DNA of 64,000 nt from Pararge aegeria (GCF_905163445.1 NC_053182.1:18497501-18561500), one strand, 5' to 3'; positions 33,596-44,780 are shown, counted from the first letter of the stretch. Notes: generated by a model not told the origin, from the letters alone. A program made the numbers and translations.

Positions 33596-34325
33596 ATTAT
33601 AAACCGACATACCTATCTAAAATCTAAATTTTAATTTTACTTTATGTTTGTGCTGAACCCCTTGTGCATACCCTGGGTCCAAGGGCTATGCACGCCACTG
33701 TTCATAATAAATAGTAAGGATAAATTATACTATGTGAAAGAAGTCCTACTTCATTTGCCACTACAGAAGTAGTAAAAAACTAAAATAATAATAGTCTAAA
33801 AAAAGAGAAACGCTTAAGTTTATAAATGCACAATACCTAATTAACAAGAATGTAAATATATATGCAAGATAAATTTTACATATACACCTATACCTAACCT
33901 AACCTAATGTGTCAACAGCCGGGCAGGTTTCCTAAATTAACATTATCTGACTCATTTGAAGCGAATGGAAATGAAATAATTTTAGATTTATTTGTTGAGC
34001 AGCCATAACCTAGGTTCACATTTGTAGCAAACGTGATATCTTGCGTCGTGCACACGTTATAAATTGTTTTTATTGATGATAACAATATCTGGCAGCCAGG
34101 GACCAGAGGTTAGGAACCGGTCGCCATTATCGAATCTATAAATTCTTAATGCGTTGGGGTGAACGACATTGTTTAGAATCTATTGAAAATAGCCAATTAA
34201 ATAAATAAATAAATATTACACGACACATTGATTACACGACATTGTTTCGACAGCACACACACCGTCACCGTACAAGTTAAATAATGAATATTTTTATGAA
34301 TAAAATATATAAATACTTATGAAGT

Positions 34326-34460
34326 TATAGTATACTGATAAACACCCAGACACTGAAAACCATTTATGTTCATCACACAAACATTTTCCAGTTGTGGGAA
34401 TCGAACCTACAGCCTTGAACAAAGAGAGCAGGGTCGCTGCCCACTGGGCCAATCGTCCAG
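34326..34460 (-). mobile_element. SINE family A, head part, minus strand
   Basis: Reverse-sense B box TGTGGGAATCGAACCTACAG and head CCACTGGGCCAATCG. The 3' half of the family is missing. Confidence 0.75.
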
Positions 34461-34487
34461 ATCCCAACCCATCGTTGTGTGTAAACA

Positions 34488-34590
34488 AGTGATAGCTTAG
34501 TGGTTAAGACTTCGGTCCACCCTCGGGGACCAAATACAACACCCGGCAAGCACTTCTAACTTTTCGACTTAAACGATTGTTCATCATTTA
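34488..34590 (+). mobile_element. SINE family B, head only
   Basis: GTGATAGCTTAGTGGTTAAG head and CACTTCTAACTTTTCGACTT body start, after which the family sequence stops. Confidence 0.65.
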
Positions 34591-34953
34591 AATTTCAATT
34601 TATTCAGCACAATACATAATTGTACATTTATAATTCAATATTAAAAATTAATTTAATTATATAATGTAACGTATGTTAAAATAATCAGTAATGACTCAGA
34701 CTGCGAGTTCAGTTTCTAGTAAGACATCGTATAGCAGGGAACCCGATTTTATTGGGGATTATCAAAATTAAAAAAAAACATTTAACGGAATAAAAGCATT
34801 GCTTTATTTCGGAGTCGAACCCATGTGCCATGTTGGCTATTCCTACACTGTGCTTTATAGTAATAGACATCTTTCCGGTCGCATCGGAATATGAGAGTGA
34901 GATGACAGGTAGGTATATTATATCCCGCGTAATTGGATGGGATGCAATTTTTT

Positions 34954-35278
34954 TGGCGGCAATAGCGCAGTGGGTAGGAGCTCGACTTAACTTTCGGGGG
35001 GCAGAGTTTGAATCCTATCACGCACCACTGTGCGTAACGCGTATAACTTAAGTTATGTGCGTTATAAGTAATTAAAAATATCACTTGCTTCGACGGTGAA
35101 GGAAAGCATCGTGAGAAAACCTCCATGCCTGAGATATCTACATAATGTTCTCAAAACTATGTGGAGTCCACCAATCCGCACTGGGCCATCGTGGTGGACT
35201 AGGTACGGCTTTTACCCCTTCTCATTATGGGAGGCGACCTTCCTGTAGTAGGCCGGTAATGAGTCGATAGAATTGGAT
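34954..35278 (+). mobile_element. SINE family B, near full length
   Basis: Head GGCGGCAATAGCGCAGTGGG, B-box region AGAGTTTGAATCCTATC, body GGTGAAGGAAAGCATCGTGA, GGTGGACTAGGTACGGC, tail AATGAGTCGATAGAATTGG. Confidence 0.82.
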
Positions 35279-35758
35279 TATCTCTCTGCACCGTGGCCGA
35301 AATCGGTTAGGGGAAACTCTTGTTAGTACCCGATAATTGTCCATACATTTGAAATTAACACATTAAATTAACGTATTAGTATAAAAATGCACTTCGATAT
35401 AATTCTATAGCACATATATGAATGCAATATCTGTAAATAGCTTCTGTTTTTACGATGTAAGTGCAATGACAAAGATAGAGTAAGACTTTTATAGCCGACA
35501 TTAATATTTTAATATTTTCTTTTATCAAAGTTAAGATAAAAGGCAGTTTATGTTTGCATTTCTTTTCATCCGACTGCAGTTTAATGTGAAAAACTTTTTT
35601 GGGTGTCTGCATCGTTTATTATTTAAGCTACATCAGTGGACTACGGGTGCTAAGACTTTGAGGTTTTATGCACAAGCACGTTTAAATAAAATAAAAAATA
35701 AAAATGGTCCTTCCGTCCGGATATTCATTTTCAATCCAAGACACATTATTATTATAAT

Positions 35759-36055
35759 ACTAGCTGTTGCCCGCGACTTCGTCTGCGTTTGATTTTGTTT
35801 TTAAAGTATTCAGTATCGCTAAGCTTCAAATGAGTATAGTAGTATATATATATAACATGTGACTGCCAATAATTTATAGACAAATAATTTGCAATAAAAT
35901 AAAATTGTGACTATAATTAAAGATCTAAGCTATCCTATCTCTTAAGTTGGACCAGACCGCTCACGGTGAGCCAATTTAATTTTAAATCGGTTAAGTAGTT
36001 TAGGAGTCCATCGCGGACAAACATCGTGACAGGAGATTTATATATATTAAGATTA
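35759..36055 (+). repeat. CTAGCTGTTGCCCGCG repeat, copy 2
   Basis: Aligned by eye to 27286-27584 with few changes over about 297 bases, including the same ends and the same (TA) stretch. It joins directly to the ACTCCACTTTAG-family block that follows. Confidence 0.8.
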
Positions 36056-36179
36056 ACCGACATTCAAAACATAACTGTACAAGAGCGTGTCGCGTGTTTG
36101 GTATACGATATTAAGGTACACCTGATAGGGTTGTTTTATGCCCGGTGTTGGTCACGCGATTCCCTTTGTTTACGTTCCA

Positions 36180-36460
36180 ATCACAGAATTAAGAACATAC
36201 AGAAACCGTATACGCGACTAATATGGAAGCATCAAAAACAACTCCACTTTAGAATTGTTTCTCGAACAGGCGGTTAGTCACTTCATTATATTTAGCAGTT
36301 GACGGTTATTATTTTACCTATAATATTCTGAACGATCACCATAACATGGGGAAAATAAAAAAGTTTGTGGGGTAGCATCATTTCTCGAGTGTGAAGTGAG
36401 GTGTGCACGGGGCTTTCACTGCACTGCATGCAATAAAAGCTGAATGAGGGTACTGTAGTT
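36180..36460 (+). repeat. ACTCCACTTTAG repeat family, copy 1
   Basis: Contains ACAGAAACCGTATACGCG, GAAGCATCAAAAACAACTCC, CGGTTAGTCACTTCATTA and TTTAGCAGTTGACGGTTATT. Other copies are at 42840-43070 and, inverted, 49330-49615. Confidence 0.75.
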
Positions 36461-36619
36461 TCTTAATTCTGTGGTTCCAATATGGCCATTTCACGTAGTT
36501 AAGTTCTTACGTGTAAAATTCTTGGAAACGTAGGTACTTATGACGGCCTTGATTAATTAATTTAATTTTCTTTTAATAAATTACTATACTATATTATACT
36601 AATACTTATTTAAAATTGC

Positions 36620-36800
36620 CATAAGGCTAGTTCTAGTGGGTAAGGCATCGGCTTCCCTTTCTTGCGGATCCTCTTAAGTTTTCGGAGTTATGTGCGTTTT
36701 AAGCAATTTAATTTCACAAATACACTAACGCAAGGAAAACATCGTCAAAGCCTAAGAGTTCTCTATATTATTCTCAAGAAAACCCTTCGCGTTCGCAGAA
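36620..36800 (+). mobile_element. SINE family B, degenerate
   Basis: TAGTGGGTAAGGCATCGG head, AGTTATGTGCGTTTTAAGCA body, AAGGAAAACATCGTCAAAGC, then AGTTCTCTATATTATTCTCA. The tail is lost. Confidence 0.65.
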
Positions 36801-36929
36801 CGTGAGGCCCGTGGTCAAGCCATATAAATAAAAAAAAATAAAAAAGTCTTGTATTATTTCTTGTTTGAAGTACAAAAAAATAAACTAAAAAAGCATACTA
36901 AATAGAAAAAAAAATAGATAAGCTTTTGC

Positions 36930-37130
36930 AAATTTGTTACGTTACAAATTTGAGTTATGGAACCAAGGACCCCTTGTGGGTAAAGGCCTCCTCTATTTTC
37001 TTTCACTCATCTCTGTTTAGCGCTCTTTCTCTAGATTAAATTGAGAGTGTGGCTGGCAAGAACTGGCTTGAAAGAGCGTTAAACAGAGCTGAGTGGTCAA
37101 TCCATATAGTACGCCGCTATTCAGTTGATA
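36930..37130. mobile_element. Two facing non-LTR C-terminal fragments
   Basis: Read on the minus strand, 36966-37040 gives KKIEEAFTHKGSLVP-like text, the end of an endonuclease-reverse transcriptase. Read on the plus strand, 37055-37110 gives NWLERALNRAEW, a similar motif. The two facing pieces create an 18-of-19 inverted repeat (37011-37029 and 37070-37088). Confidence 0.45.
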
Positions 37131-37539
37131 ATGACGATATGGCTCCTGCCTCGTCAGTCTACAGGTGTTCGACTGCCAATCACGAGGTTTTTATTGGGCG
37201 AAAACGGATTCTCAAATCTCTAAAATGTGAGGCCAAACCGTATCACGTATTTCTGTTAGACAGTTACAGATGAAATGTAATGAAATTTATTTTCTTCCCA
37301 TATAACAATTAATACAAAAAAATAAATTATTATTATTATTATTATTTTATTTTTATTATTTTTTATTTGTGCTTCTTTTTATGTTATTTTTTTTAAATGT
37401 TGTAAGTACACTGTATATGGGCTATGCCTGAAATAAAAATTTTTATTAATAATATTATAACAATAGCAAAAGGCGGAGAACTCCTATTAAGTTTAAAACC
37501 TGTGCCAGAAGATACAGATATATTCCTATTATAGTATAA

Positions 37540-37830
37540 AGGATTACGTAAACGATAAAAAAGCTTGGGTGTAAACAATTGCTCTAACCAGGTTGCTTCT
37601 TAAATATTTTCTAATGACAATGTGAGATGGTGATAACAAAAAACACCCTGCTAAGTTTGTTGTGGGCTTCTTCTTAGACCAGGGCGCGATTGGAACCCTC
37701 GTAGCTTTAGTTTTAAGTTTACGATTGTAGTTATCGCCATCACTACTCACTGCTATGTACACATTTTGTATATAATAACGCATCAAAAGTGCCATCTATG
37801 TGCCTATTTGAATAAAGATATATTTGACTT
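37540..37830 (+). repeat. CCTCGTAGCTTTAG repeat family, copy 1
   Basis: Shared with 44515-44780: AGCTTGGGTGT, GTGAGATGGTGATAACAAAA, CTAAGTTTG.TGTGGGCT, TCTTAGACCAG, CCTCGTAGCTTTAG and TTATC.CCATC. It ends with AATAAAGATATATTTGACTT. A short 3' end of the same kind is at 27585-27651. Confidence 0.75.
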
Positions 37831-38209
37831 TGAGTTTGATATGGTTAAATAATAAGGTATCCTGTCAAATTACCAGCCCGGAGATTGGAAATTGGCATTG
37901 AGGCACTGCTATGCGCCGGTCGCGGTGCTTCGAAAAGCACGTTAAGCAATCTATATTTTTAGTTACAGCCCACAAACCCGTAAATTAACAGCGCGGTGGG
38001 TCCTCTCTAATACTCAATTCAGAGTAGTGGGACACTATACGGGAGCAATGACTATTATCTAGACTTAATTTTGGTAATATATTGCAGTTTACTTTTTTGG
38101 TTTTATTTATTTATGAGTTGGCCTAATTTGTACTTAGTTTTTACGACACCGTATTTACGTAAAGACCCTGGTTCATACAAAATAATAAAGATTAAGCGAT
38201 AGGCATTAC

Positions 38210-38511
38210 GTGACGATAGCCACGTGGGCAGGACTCCGACTTCACTTTCGTGCGGGCGAGTACGAATCCCAGCACACACCTCTAACTTTTCTAAGTTATG
38301 TGCGTTTTAATCAATTAAAATATCACTTGCTTCAACGGTGATGGAAAACATCGTGAGGAAACCTGCTTGCTTGAGAGTTCTACATAATGTTCTCAAAGGT
38401 GTGTTGAGTCCACCAATCTGCACTGGGCCAGTGTGGTGGACAAACCCCTTAACTCCTTCTCATTGTAAAAGTTGCCTATAGTTGGCCGGTAGTGGGTTGA
38501 TATGATGATTA
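38210..38511 (+). mobile_element. SINE family B
   Basis: Decayed head GTGACGATAGCCACGTGGGC, body AAGTTATGTGCGTTTTAATC, GGTGATGGAAAACATCGTGA, GTCCACCAATCTGCACTGGG, tail GGTTGATATGATGATTA. Confidence 0.8.
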
Positions 38512-38609
38512 CTTGACAATGCTTCATAAAGTAAAGAATTTATGTTACGTAAGGAATAAACTATGAACATCACCAACAAAGAATCAGAATGGCTTTAGGT
38601 TCAAATGTT

Positions 38610-38856
38610 GACGGCCGATTGGCGCAGTTTGCAGCGACCCTGCTTTCTGAGCCCAAAGCCGTGGGTTCGATTTCCACTAATGGAAAATGTTTGTTAGATG
38701 AGCATGAATGTTTTTCAGTGTCTGCGTGTTTATATGTATTTTCTAAGTTTTTATGTATATTATTCATAAAAATATTCATCAGGCATCGTGGTACCCATAA
38801 AACAAGCTACGATTACTTTGGGGCTAGGTGGCGATGTGTGTATTATCGTAGTATAT
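38610..38856 (+). mobile_element. SINE family A
   Basis: Head GACGGCCGATTGGCGCAGTT, B box GTGGGTTCGATTTCCAC, body TGTTTTTCAGTGTCTGCGTG, tail GGGCTAGGTGGCGATGTGTG then TATTATCGTAGTAT. Confidence 0.85.
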
Positions 38857-39204
38857 AGTATATATATATAAATTATGTATGTTGCGTTCTTTCCCACTTC
38901 TAGCACAAGTTTTAAGTTTAGTTGGAGGGGAAAATGGAGTTTAGTCATATTAAATAAAAATGGCATTTATTAACAGTTCCTGTAATCTTAACTATATCGA
39001 ATTTTAAACATAAAACGTTAAGGGTATCATATCTATAAGTTTTATTTTTAATGTATCTTGCACGTCTATATTTAAAATTTAAGATATTGCTATTATGTGC
39101 CCGCTTTAAACTCCCTTACGTTATAAAGTGGTTTTATAGTTACGCAGTATTATATACTTTATGGATGCGATATACTTATATGTGGTGTAGTATCTAGTAG
39201 TAGC

Positions 39205-39385
39205 CTGTCATCATCATCTTCATCATATCAACCGATAGACGTTTACTACTGGACATAGGTCTTTTGTAGGAAATTCCAAATTACACGGTTTCGTGCCGCT
39301 GCGACGCGCTTGATTTCGACTGCTGACATCACGCTGGGGGTCGACCAACGCTGCGCTTACCAGTGCGGGGCTGGCATTTCACCAT
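39205..39385 (-). mobile_element. RTE-like retrotransposon 3' end
   Basis: The minus strand reads CQPRTGKRSVGRPPA, then a decayed stretch, and ends in CATCATC-type repeats (the reverse of GATGATG) at 39208-39225. Close relative of 54130-54525. It lies 48 bases from a skywalker exon. Confidence 0.7.
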
Positions 39386-39432
39386 CAGCATATTTAGCCT
39401 GTAGTGTGAAAATAATCTAAAATCAAGCTTAC

Positions 39433-39557
39433 GGCATGTTTCTTGGCGATCTGCATGACGGTCTTCCACGTGACCTCGTTCAGCAGTTTGGTTTGCGTGA
39501 TGAACATTTTCTCCTTGGAAGCGACGAGGCTCGCCATGCAGTGGTAGCATTCCTCCT
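39433..39557 (-). CDS. sky: Skywalker/TBC1D24, TBC domain exon (first one visible)
   Basis: 125-base exon: two bases completing a codon, then 41 codons, ending in phase 0. The acceptor is CTTTTCAG above 39557 and the donor GTAAGC is below 39433. It codes for EECYHCMASLVASKEKMF, then ITQTKLLNEVTWKTVMQ, then IAKKHA, which corresponds to the ECFEKACRMLA to LVNKYC region of human TBC1D24. The incoming phase demands an upstream exon ending one base into a codon. That exon and the N-terminal half of the TBC domain were not found in the remaining 24 kb. The visible exons with copy a give about 415 codons of an expected 550-600. Confidence 0.9.
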
Positions 39558-39899
39558 CTGAAAAGAGAAAACGATAGTTTTAGTTTAATTTTATAAAAAA
39601 TGTATTAATTAAAAATAAAAAAGAACCCTCGACTTTCAATATAGTTTACATTACTAGTCAAGCCCTTTCATTAAGGGAGTTACGGGGAAAAAATACAATT
39701 CGCCTTTTTGTCGTGGCGGCCAACTTGGGCTGATTTTCATTAAACATAGCTCAGAACACTCCAAACGAAAAAGCATGACTCATTCTCACGTTCCGCCTGA
39801 ACCCAGCGTGAATATTGGCATAAGCGTTCGACTTGTGACGCAGATCTATCTCTCTTCTACTCGGACGCACTTTATCACGTAATTTTTTTTTATTACACT

Positions 39900-40065
39900 A
39901 CAAGTCAGCTCTTAACAACCTCACCTGGTGGTAAGTTATGATGCAGTCGGAGATGGCAGCGGCCTAACCTGTTTGGCGTATGGTACCACCAATCGGATTC
40001 TAATGAAAAGGCTTAATTGGCGAATTCAAATTATAAATTCTCAAATCGCCGTAGCTCCACCAAAA
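39900..40065. repeat. SINE-like repeat fragment, family C
   Basis: CTCACCTGGTGGTAAGTTAT, GATGCAGTCGGAGATGG and GCGGCCTAACCTGTTTGGCG, then AATTATAAATTCTCAAATCG. Confidence 0.65.
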
Positions 40066-40174
40066 AGACGGGCTTTACGCAATATTACGGGCTATAAGTA
40101 TATATCTTAAAAGAGAGAAATGTATGGAATTAAATCAGGTTCACATAAGTTTTTTTTTTAATTCCAATAAACAG

Positions 40175-40385
40175 CCCTTGACTGCAATCTCAGTTGCTGG
40201 TAAGCTGCATGAACTAATACACCAACGGGTATGGCACTTATATTAAGCCCAAAAACCTTATATCGGTTCCTACGCGACATCGTAGCGGAACGCTAGATCG
40301 CTTAGCGGCACGTCTTTGTTGATAAGGACGTAACTAGCCACGGCAAAATCCTCCTACCAGACACGGTGAGGGCTGAAGTACTACT
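40175..40385. repeat. SINE-like repeat, family C
   Basis: CCTTGACTGCAATCTCAGTT, TTCCTACGCGACATCGTAGC, AGATCGCTTAGCGGCACG, GTAACTAGCCACGGC and CCTACCAGACACG in family order. Confidence 0.7.
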
Positions 40386-40884
40386 GGAATAATTTTAACT
40401 AATATAAATTTTAACGCATCTGCGTAGCGTCCGTAAAATTTTAAAAATACATAAAAGTATGCATAAAAAACACCCAAGTGCCAATCATCTACAATTTTAT
40501 AATAGTAGGAGAGTATTTGGGGAATATTTTTCCGAGAAATCATCGATGTTACTCGTAAGAAAAATATAATTCATTAGGTAAATTATATCCGCTTCAATTG
40601 ACAGCGTCTGCTCTACTTCCAAACACTATTCACATAGATTTACGATTATTTATCTAAACTATATTTTTCATGCTTCTTCAAAAATACTCTAAAGCTGTAA
40701 ATAAATTATTATTGACTTCTGTAAAAAAGCTGTAAATAAATGACATATAATCACGTAAGTACACCGATTGTAATTCATTGCAAGTCGAAAATGCAAACTG
40801 GGACGCGCGTAGAATGAAAAACCCAAGTGCGAGTCGAACTCGCGCACGATGGGTTCTGCAGGGGAATGCGAGAGTGCGTTTCTT

Positions 40885-41215
40885 CCTTACTTTACGCCAT
40901 AACATAGCAACCTGATTTTTGGCATAGTTAGTTGAAAGGAAGTGGAGTAATATAGACTACTTTTACTTTTATCCCAGCACAGCCATGGGAAGGAGATAAT
41001 ATTCACCCCGGGGAAAGGATAAAAAATTATCTTCCCCACAGCTGTAACAAGTCTCGGAGCACTGGCGCACAAGTGGAAATAATATCTAAATACGAGTAAT
41101 ATATGTGTAATTATAAACGGGGATAAACTTTTCCTATACCCTGTTCCCGTGCTTTAGCAGGTGGACACGTTAATTATATGCCCTGCAGCTAAGCGAACGG
41201 TTGACTCGTAAACGC
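40885..41215 (+). repeat. GGAAATAATATC repeat family, copy 1
   Basis: Shared with 60300-60560: ACCCCGGGGAAAG, CCCACAGCT, AAGTGGAAATAATATCTAAA, ATATGTGTAAT, CCTGTTCCCGTGCTTTAGCA and GTTAATTATATGCCCTGC. Part also at 43845-43990 (CCTTACTTTACGCC, TTGAAAGGA). Confidence 0.75.
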
Positions 41216-41949
41216 GGAAGAAGAGATTTGGAAACCACTAAATAATTCAGATTTTTAGTATTCATTGCCATAGCAGAAATACATCATCTGTAAAAATTAC
41301 AACTGTCTAACTATCACGGTTCGTGAGCTACAGCCTGGTGTCTGACGGATGAAAATCTGAGTCGTAGTGATAGGGTCCCGCTTTATCTTTTGGGTACGGA
41401 TCCCTAAAAAGATCGATTTCGTACGCCAGCGCATATCCAATTTCAATTCCCTGGCACATGAGACTGACATGAAAGTCATTTTAGATCTCAAGAGGATAGC
41501 AAAATGAAAACTCGTGTTTTCGAAGGGCAATTTCGCTGGGATTGGATGCAATTACTGCGTCAACTCGAGAACGCTTAATACGAGCGCCTAATCTGACAAA
41601 ACCGTTGATTGACGTTTAGGTGAGAGGTGAGTGTTGGGGTTACTTTATTTTAACTGGCTTTTATACACGACTTTGTCCGAGTGGCGAGTAACGTCGCCTA
41701 AATAAACAGTGCGACTGTCAGCGGCTATCTATGCACAAAATTATGTAAATTTGTTGGTGCCGCACTGCGTGAAACAAACCGTTGGGGATGTAGGATTACT
41801 TTATTTAAAACTAAATTTTATACACGACTTTGTCCGCTTGGATAAACCATTCCATTTCTCGAGGCGCCTGTTATAAGCTGGTTATACAACGTGTAACGGA
41901 ATTTCGAAATACTGTGGAAGGGTGCATAAGTAAATTTTATAAGGAATCA

Positions 41950-42290
41950 CCCTGTAAAAAAATTTAAATGAGGAGAAGCATATTTATTTTTCCATACAAA
42001 CTAATTCAAAACAATCTAAGTGTTTACTTATGACAACCCTATTGAAGATAGAAGATTATATTGCATAGTACCCACGCTACGCAACGCGTACCTAATAAAG
42101 TGACAGGAGTCCCTTGATTTTACTTCTGCATGTGTAGTTTAGGGCTGTATCTGATTAATTTCAGTAAAAACTAAGGCAATGGTTTGCTCAACAACTATTA
42201 GCGTTTTGTTTTCACAGATAAGTCTCAGAGACAGACATTCCATCTAAAGCTTCTGAAGTTTTATTTCGGTTTCTATTTATACGTTGCATT
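41950..42290 (-). repeat. Interspersed repeat, inverted partner of 18070-18310
   Basis: Contains TGACAACCCTATTGAAGAT, TAATAAAGTGACAGGAGTC, TTAGGGCTGTATCTG and ATAAGTCTCAGAGACAGACA, the complements of the blocks near 18.1-18.3 kb. Confidence 0.7.
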
Positions 42291-42839
42291 GTATAGATAA
42301 CGAATTACACAGCTCAAAAGCAAAGACGTATTCGACATTTGAAACACGAACTCTTATGATGAAAGAACTTCACATCTGATATCATTTTTGCAAAATGTAA
42401 ATGCACCACTGAAGGTAAACTTTACGAATTTACGCAGTCTCATTTCTATTAATAACAGATTATACCAGACCCTGTTGAATTTCTAATTTAAAATTTCTCG
42501 AGCACGAAATTGGAGTTGGAATAGGAAATTAGAGCAACATTTAGAAACATCCACAAGTTATAATTTTAACAACCTGCGAAATGAGACTTCCTAAAGATAA
42601 TAATTCATTTAAAGAGAACCTTTTAACAATAAATATACAAATGATTTTCTAAAGAATATTATAATTATTTATTCAGATAGTATCTTTATAAACAATGAAA
42701 ACATAGGCAAATTATTATTAGTATTTAGTCTCTAGGGGTGTGTTTACAGAGTGCTTCATTAAACTGCGTATACCTGCTCAATTACATCATGGAATATTTT
42801 AACAAGTTATTTTGTTTGCCGGGAGACACAGAATTAAAA

Positions 42840-43070
42840 TATAAAGAAACCGCGTACACGGCTAACATTGAAGCATCAAATACCACTCCACTTTAGATTG
42901 GTTTCCCGAATAAACGGTTAATCACTTCATACCATTTAGCAGTTGACAGTAATTATTTTACCACCAAAAAATTTAAAAAAGGGGGAAAAAAATTGTGAGC
43001 TAGCAACATTCAGTTTTGGACACAATAAAGGACACAATGAGGAGGCTGAATGAGGATTCCTTAGCTAAAT
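42840..43070 (+). repeat. ACTCCACTTTAG repeat family, copy 2
   Basis: AAAGAAACCGCGTACACGGC, GAAGCATCAAATACCACTCC, TTTAGCAGTTGACAGTAATT and GGCTGAATGAGGA. Confidence 0.75.
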
Positions 43071-44514
43071 GCCGGGAGAACATGAAATTGGAAAACGGTT
43101 GCAAGTTTATGGACTAGTTTTTAGAGCTTCGCCCAGATATCATAATTTTTAAATTACAAGGGTTACCTTGACCCGATGGTAAGAGCTGATACAGTCCAAA
43201 ATTAATTTAAAACGGTTGAAAAAAAAAAAAAAAAGTATTGTTAAGAATATTACTTTTATAGATATTATGGACAGATATATAATTTTAAAAGACGTTGCAC
43301 GTGGACGGGGTCGCGCGTGACCGCTACTAGTCGGTTAAGAACTAACCTGTGGTGAAAAAAAAAAATGGGGTTTAGGATTTTTTTTCATCACACCGTGAAA
43401 AACCTTGGAACATGGCTTTTTCCACTAACTACATTTATCAATTTGCGGCAGGCAATAACGTGAAATGCAATTACGGCAGTAGCTCGCCGAGAACGCTTTT
43501 AAATTCCAATACGCGAACCAGACTCAATGGGCGCTGACACTGGCTTAAATGGGTGTCTACGAGGGTTGGGGGTACTTTTTACCCAAATAGAAGCCATTCC
43601 ATTTTAGTTATGAGCAAAACTTAACTGGTACGGACTATAAGTGAATGAAATCAAAGAGCGTTTTTTTCTCCCAATGTATTAAATATCACATTAATTTAAG
43701 TTGTTTTTCTTTAACTTTGGATAAACCGACTAAGCTCAGTTCTAGTGCTAAGGCCGCCTTTACAACCTAGCACCCACTAACATCTTTGTTTTCTTATATT
43801 GTTACTTTGTGTTTTGGGCAAGTTATGATTGCGAAAGTGTTTATTTGTTTGTCCTTACTTTACGCCCTAATTTAGCAGCCAATTGACTTGATTTTTTAAA
43901 AATACCAAGTTGAAAGGACGGAGAGGATTCCAGGAAAACAATCAGTTCCCACGGGATTTCTAAAAAGCTGTAATAAACGCCGTAATAAGTACGGATGCAT
44001 TAGCTAGTAAAGTCGGTGGTAGAGTCACTACAAAGAGACAGACTTGACGTTTTAAGAGTGCTTTTGTTATATTAAGCTCCCGCTTGAATGAATAAATGAG
44101 TTTCAAATTATATGTGGGATAGTTTTTTGACTTTAGGCAAAACAATGAACCATTTAAGCGAAACTTTATTTTTAGAATTAGTAAATCGTTTTTTCATCAC
44201 ATCTTTCGTCTGATAATCCATTAAATATCACATATGACTTTTTATGCCACCGTAACAAAACTTGTTAAAAAGATAACTTATACTTCGTAAGAACAAAGAA
44301 TACAATGGGTTTCTACTTTAAAGCCACTCACTCATTCATGGGCGAGCGCATAGCCGCCTTAGTTGAGCTCTGTCGAGTGCTCGCAGCTGTTTTGTTATTT
44401 GTCATTTATTTTACAATGGGCCCCGTTAAGCGTGAATTCGTAAATAGTGATTTATTCGCACGGCGTAAGCACTGAAATCATCATCATAAAAAAATCCTTT
44501 TATAATATTAATTG

Positions 44515-44780
44515 ATTACTTAAACGATAAAATAGCTTGGGTGTGAATTGCTCTAGCTTCATAGCTGTATATAAATTTACTGTGAGATGGTGATAACAAA
44601 AAAAAAAAAAATTACCCGGCTAAGTTTGCTGTGGGCTCTTCTTAGACCAGAACGCGTTTAAACCCTCGTAGCTTTAGGTTTAAGTTGGCGAACGAAGTTA
44701 TCACCATCCCCTTACAATTATGTAAACATTTATGTATGAACGCTTCATAATTGCCTGTGATAGGCCTACAATTTTGAATT
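44515..44780 (+). repeat. CCTCGTAGCTTTAG repeat family, copy 2
   Basis: See 37540-37830 for the shared blocks. This copy ends in TTTTGAATTTGAATTTGAAA. Confidence 0.75.

Larger units (their letters stand above)
30594..33700 (+). mobile_element. hAT-type DNA transposon, degenerate, with nested LINE
   Basis: The ends are the terminal inverted repeats CAGTGGCGTGCAT (left) and its complement ATGCACGCCACTG (right), 13 bases perfect. It is flanked on both sides by TTCATAAT (30586-30593 and 33701-33708), an 8-base duplication as expected for hAT elements. The interior carries pieces of a transposase-like ORF (31711-32130). A LINE at about 32215-33595 sits inside it and accounts for much of its length. 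Confidence 0.85.
29636..39432 (-). other. sky: Skywalker 9.8-kb intron, repeat-rich
   Basis: Contains a repeat at 30035-30428, a hAT element with an inserted LINE (30594-33700), SINEs A and B (34326, 34488, 34954, 38210, 38610), a second CTAGCTGTTGCCCGCG copy (35759-36055), the ACTCCACTTTAG family (36180-36460), facing retroelement ends (36930-37130), a repeat at 37540-37830 and an RTE-like end (39205-39385). No exon of any gene was seen. Confidence 0.65.
39558..44515. other. Repeat-rich DNA upstream of the visible skywalker exons
   Basis: No exon supported. It holds SINE-like family C copies (39900-40065, 40175-40385), a GGAAATAATATC family copy (40885-41215), a unique-looking block 41300-41570 ending in a phrase common in Lepidoptera (GGTTCGTGAGCTACAGCCTG), a duplicated TTTTATACACGACTTTGTCC (41670-41690 and 41818-41838), and repeat copies at 41950-42290 and 42840-43070. 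Confidence 0.5.

Noticed and set aside
37049..37273. 74-codon + strand frame as a gene
   Set aside because: The start resembles a retroelement tail (NWLERALNRAEW), and the rest has no motif or splice context.
41297..41551. 84-codon minus-strand frame as an exon of skywalker
   Set aside because: The sequence does not match the TBC domain, and its left part is a phrase I associate with a widespread lepidopteran repeat.
44318..44480. GC-richer patch with a short ATG frame as a first exon
   Set aside because: The frame is under 20 codons, no donor of good quality follows, and I could not connect it with any exon.
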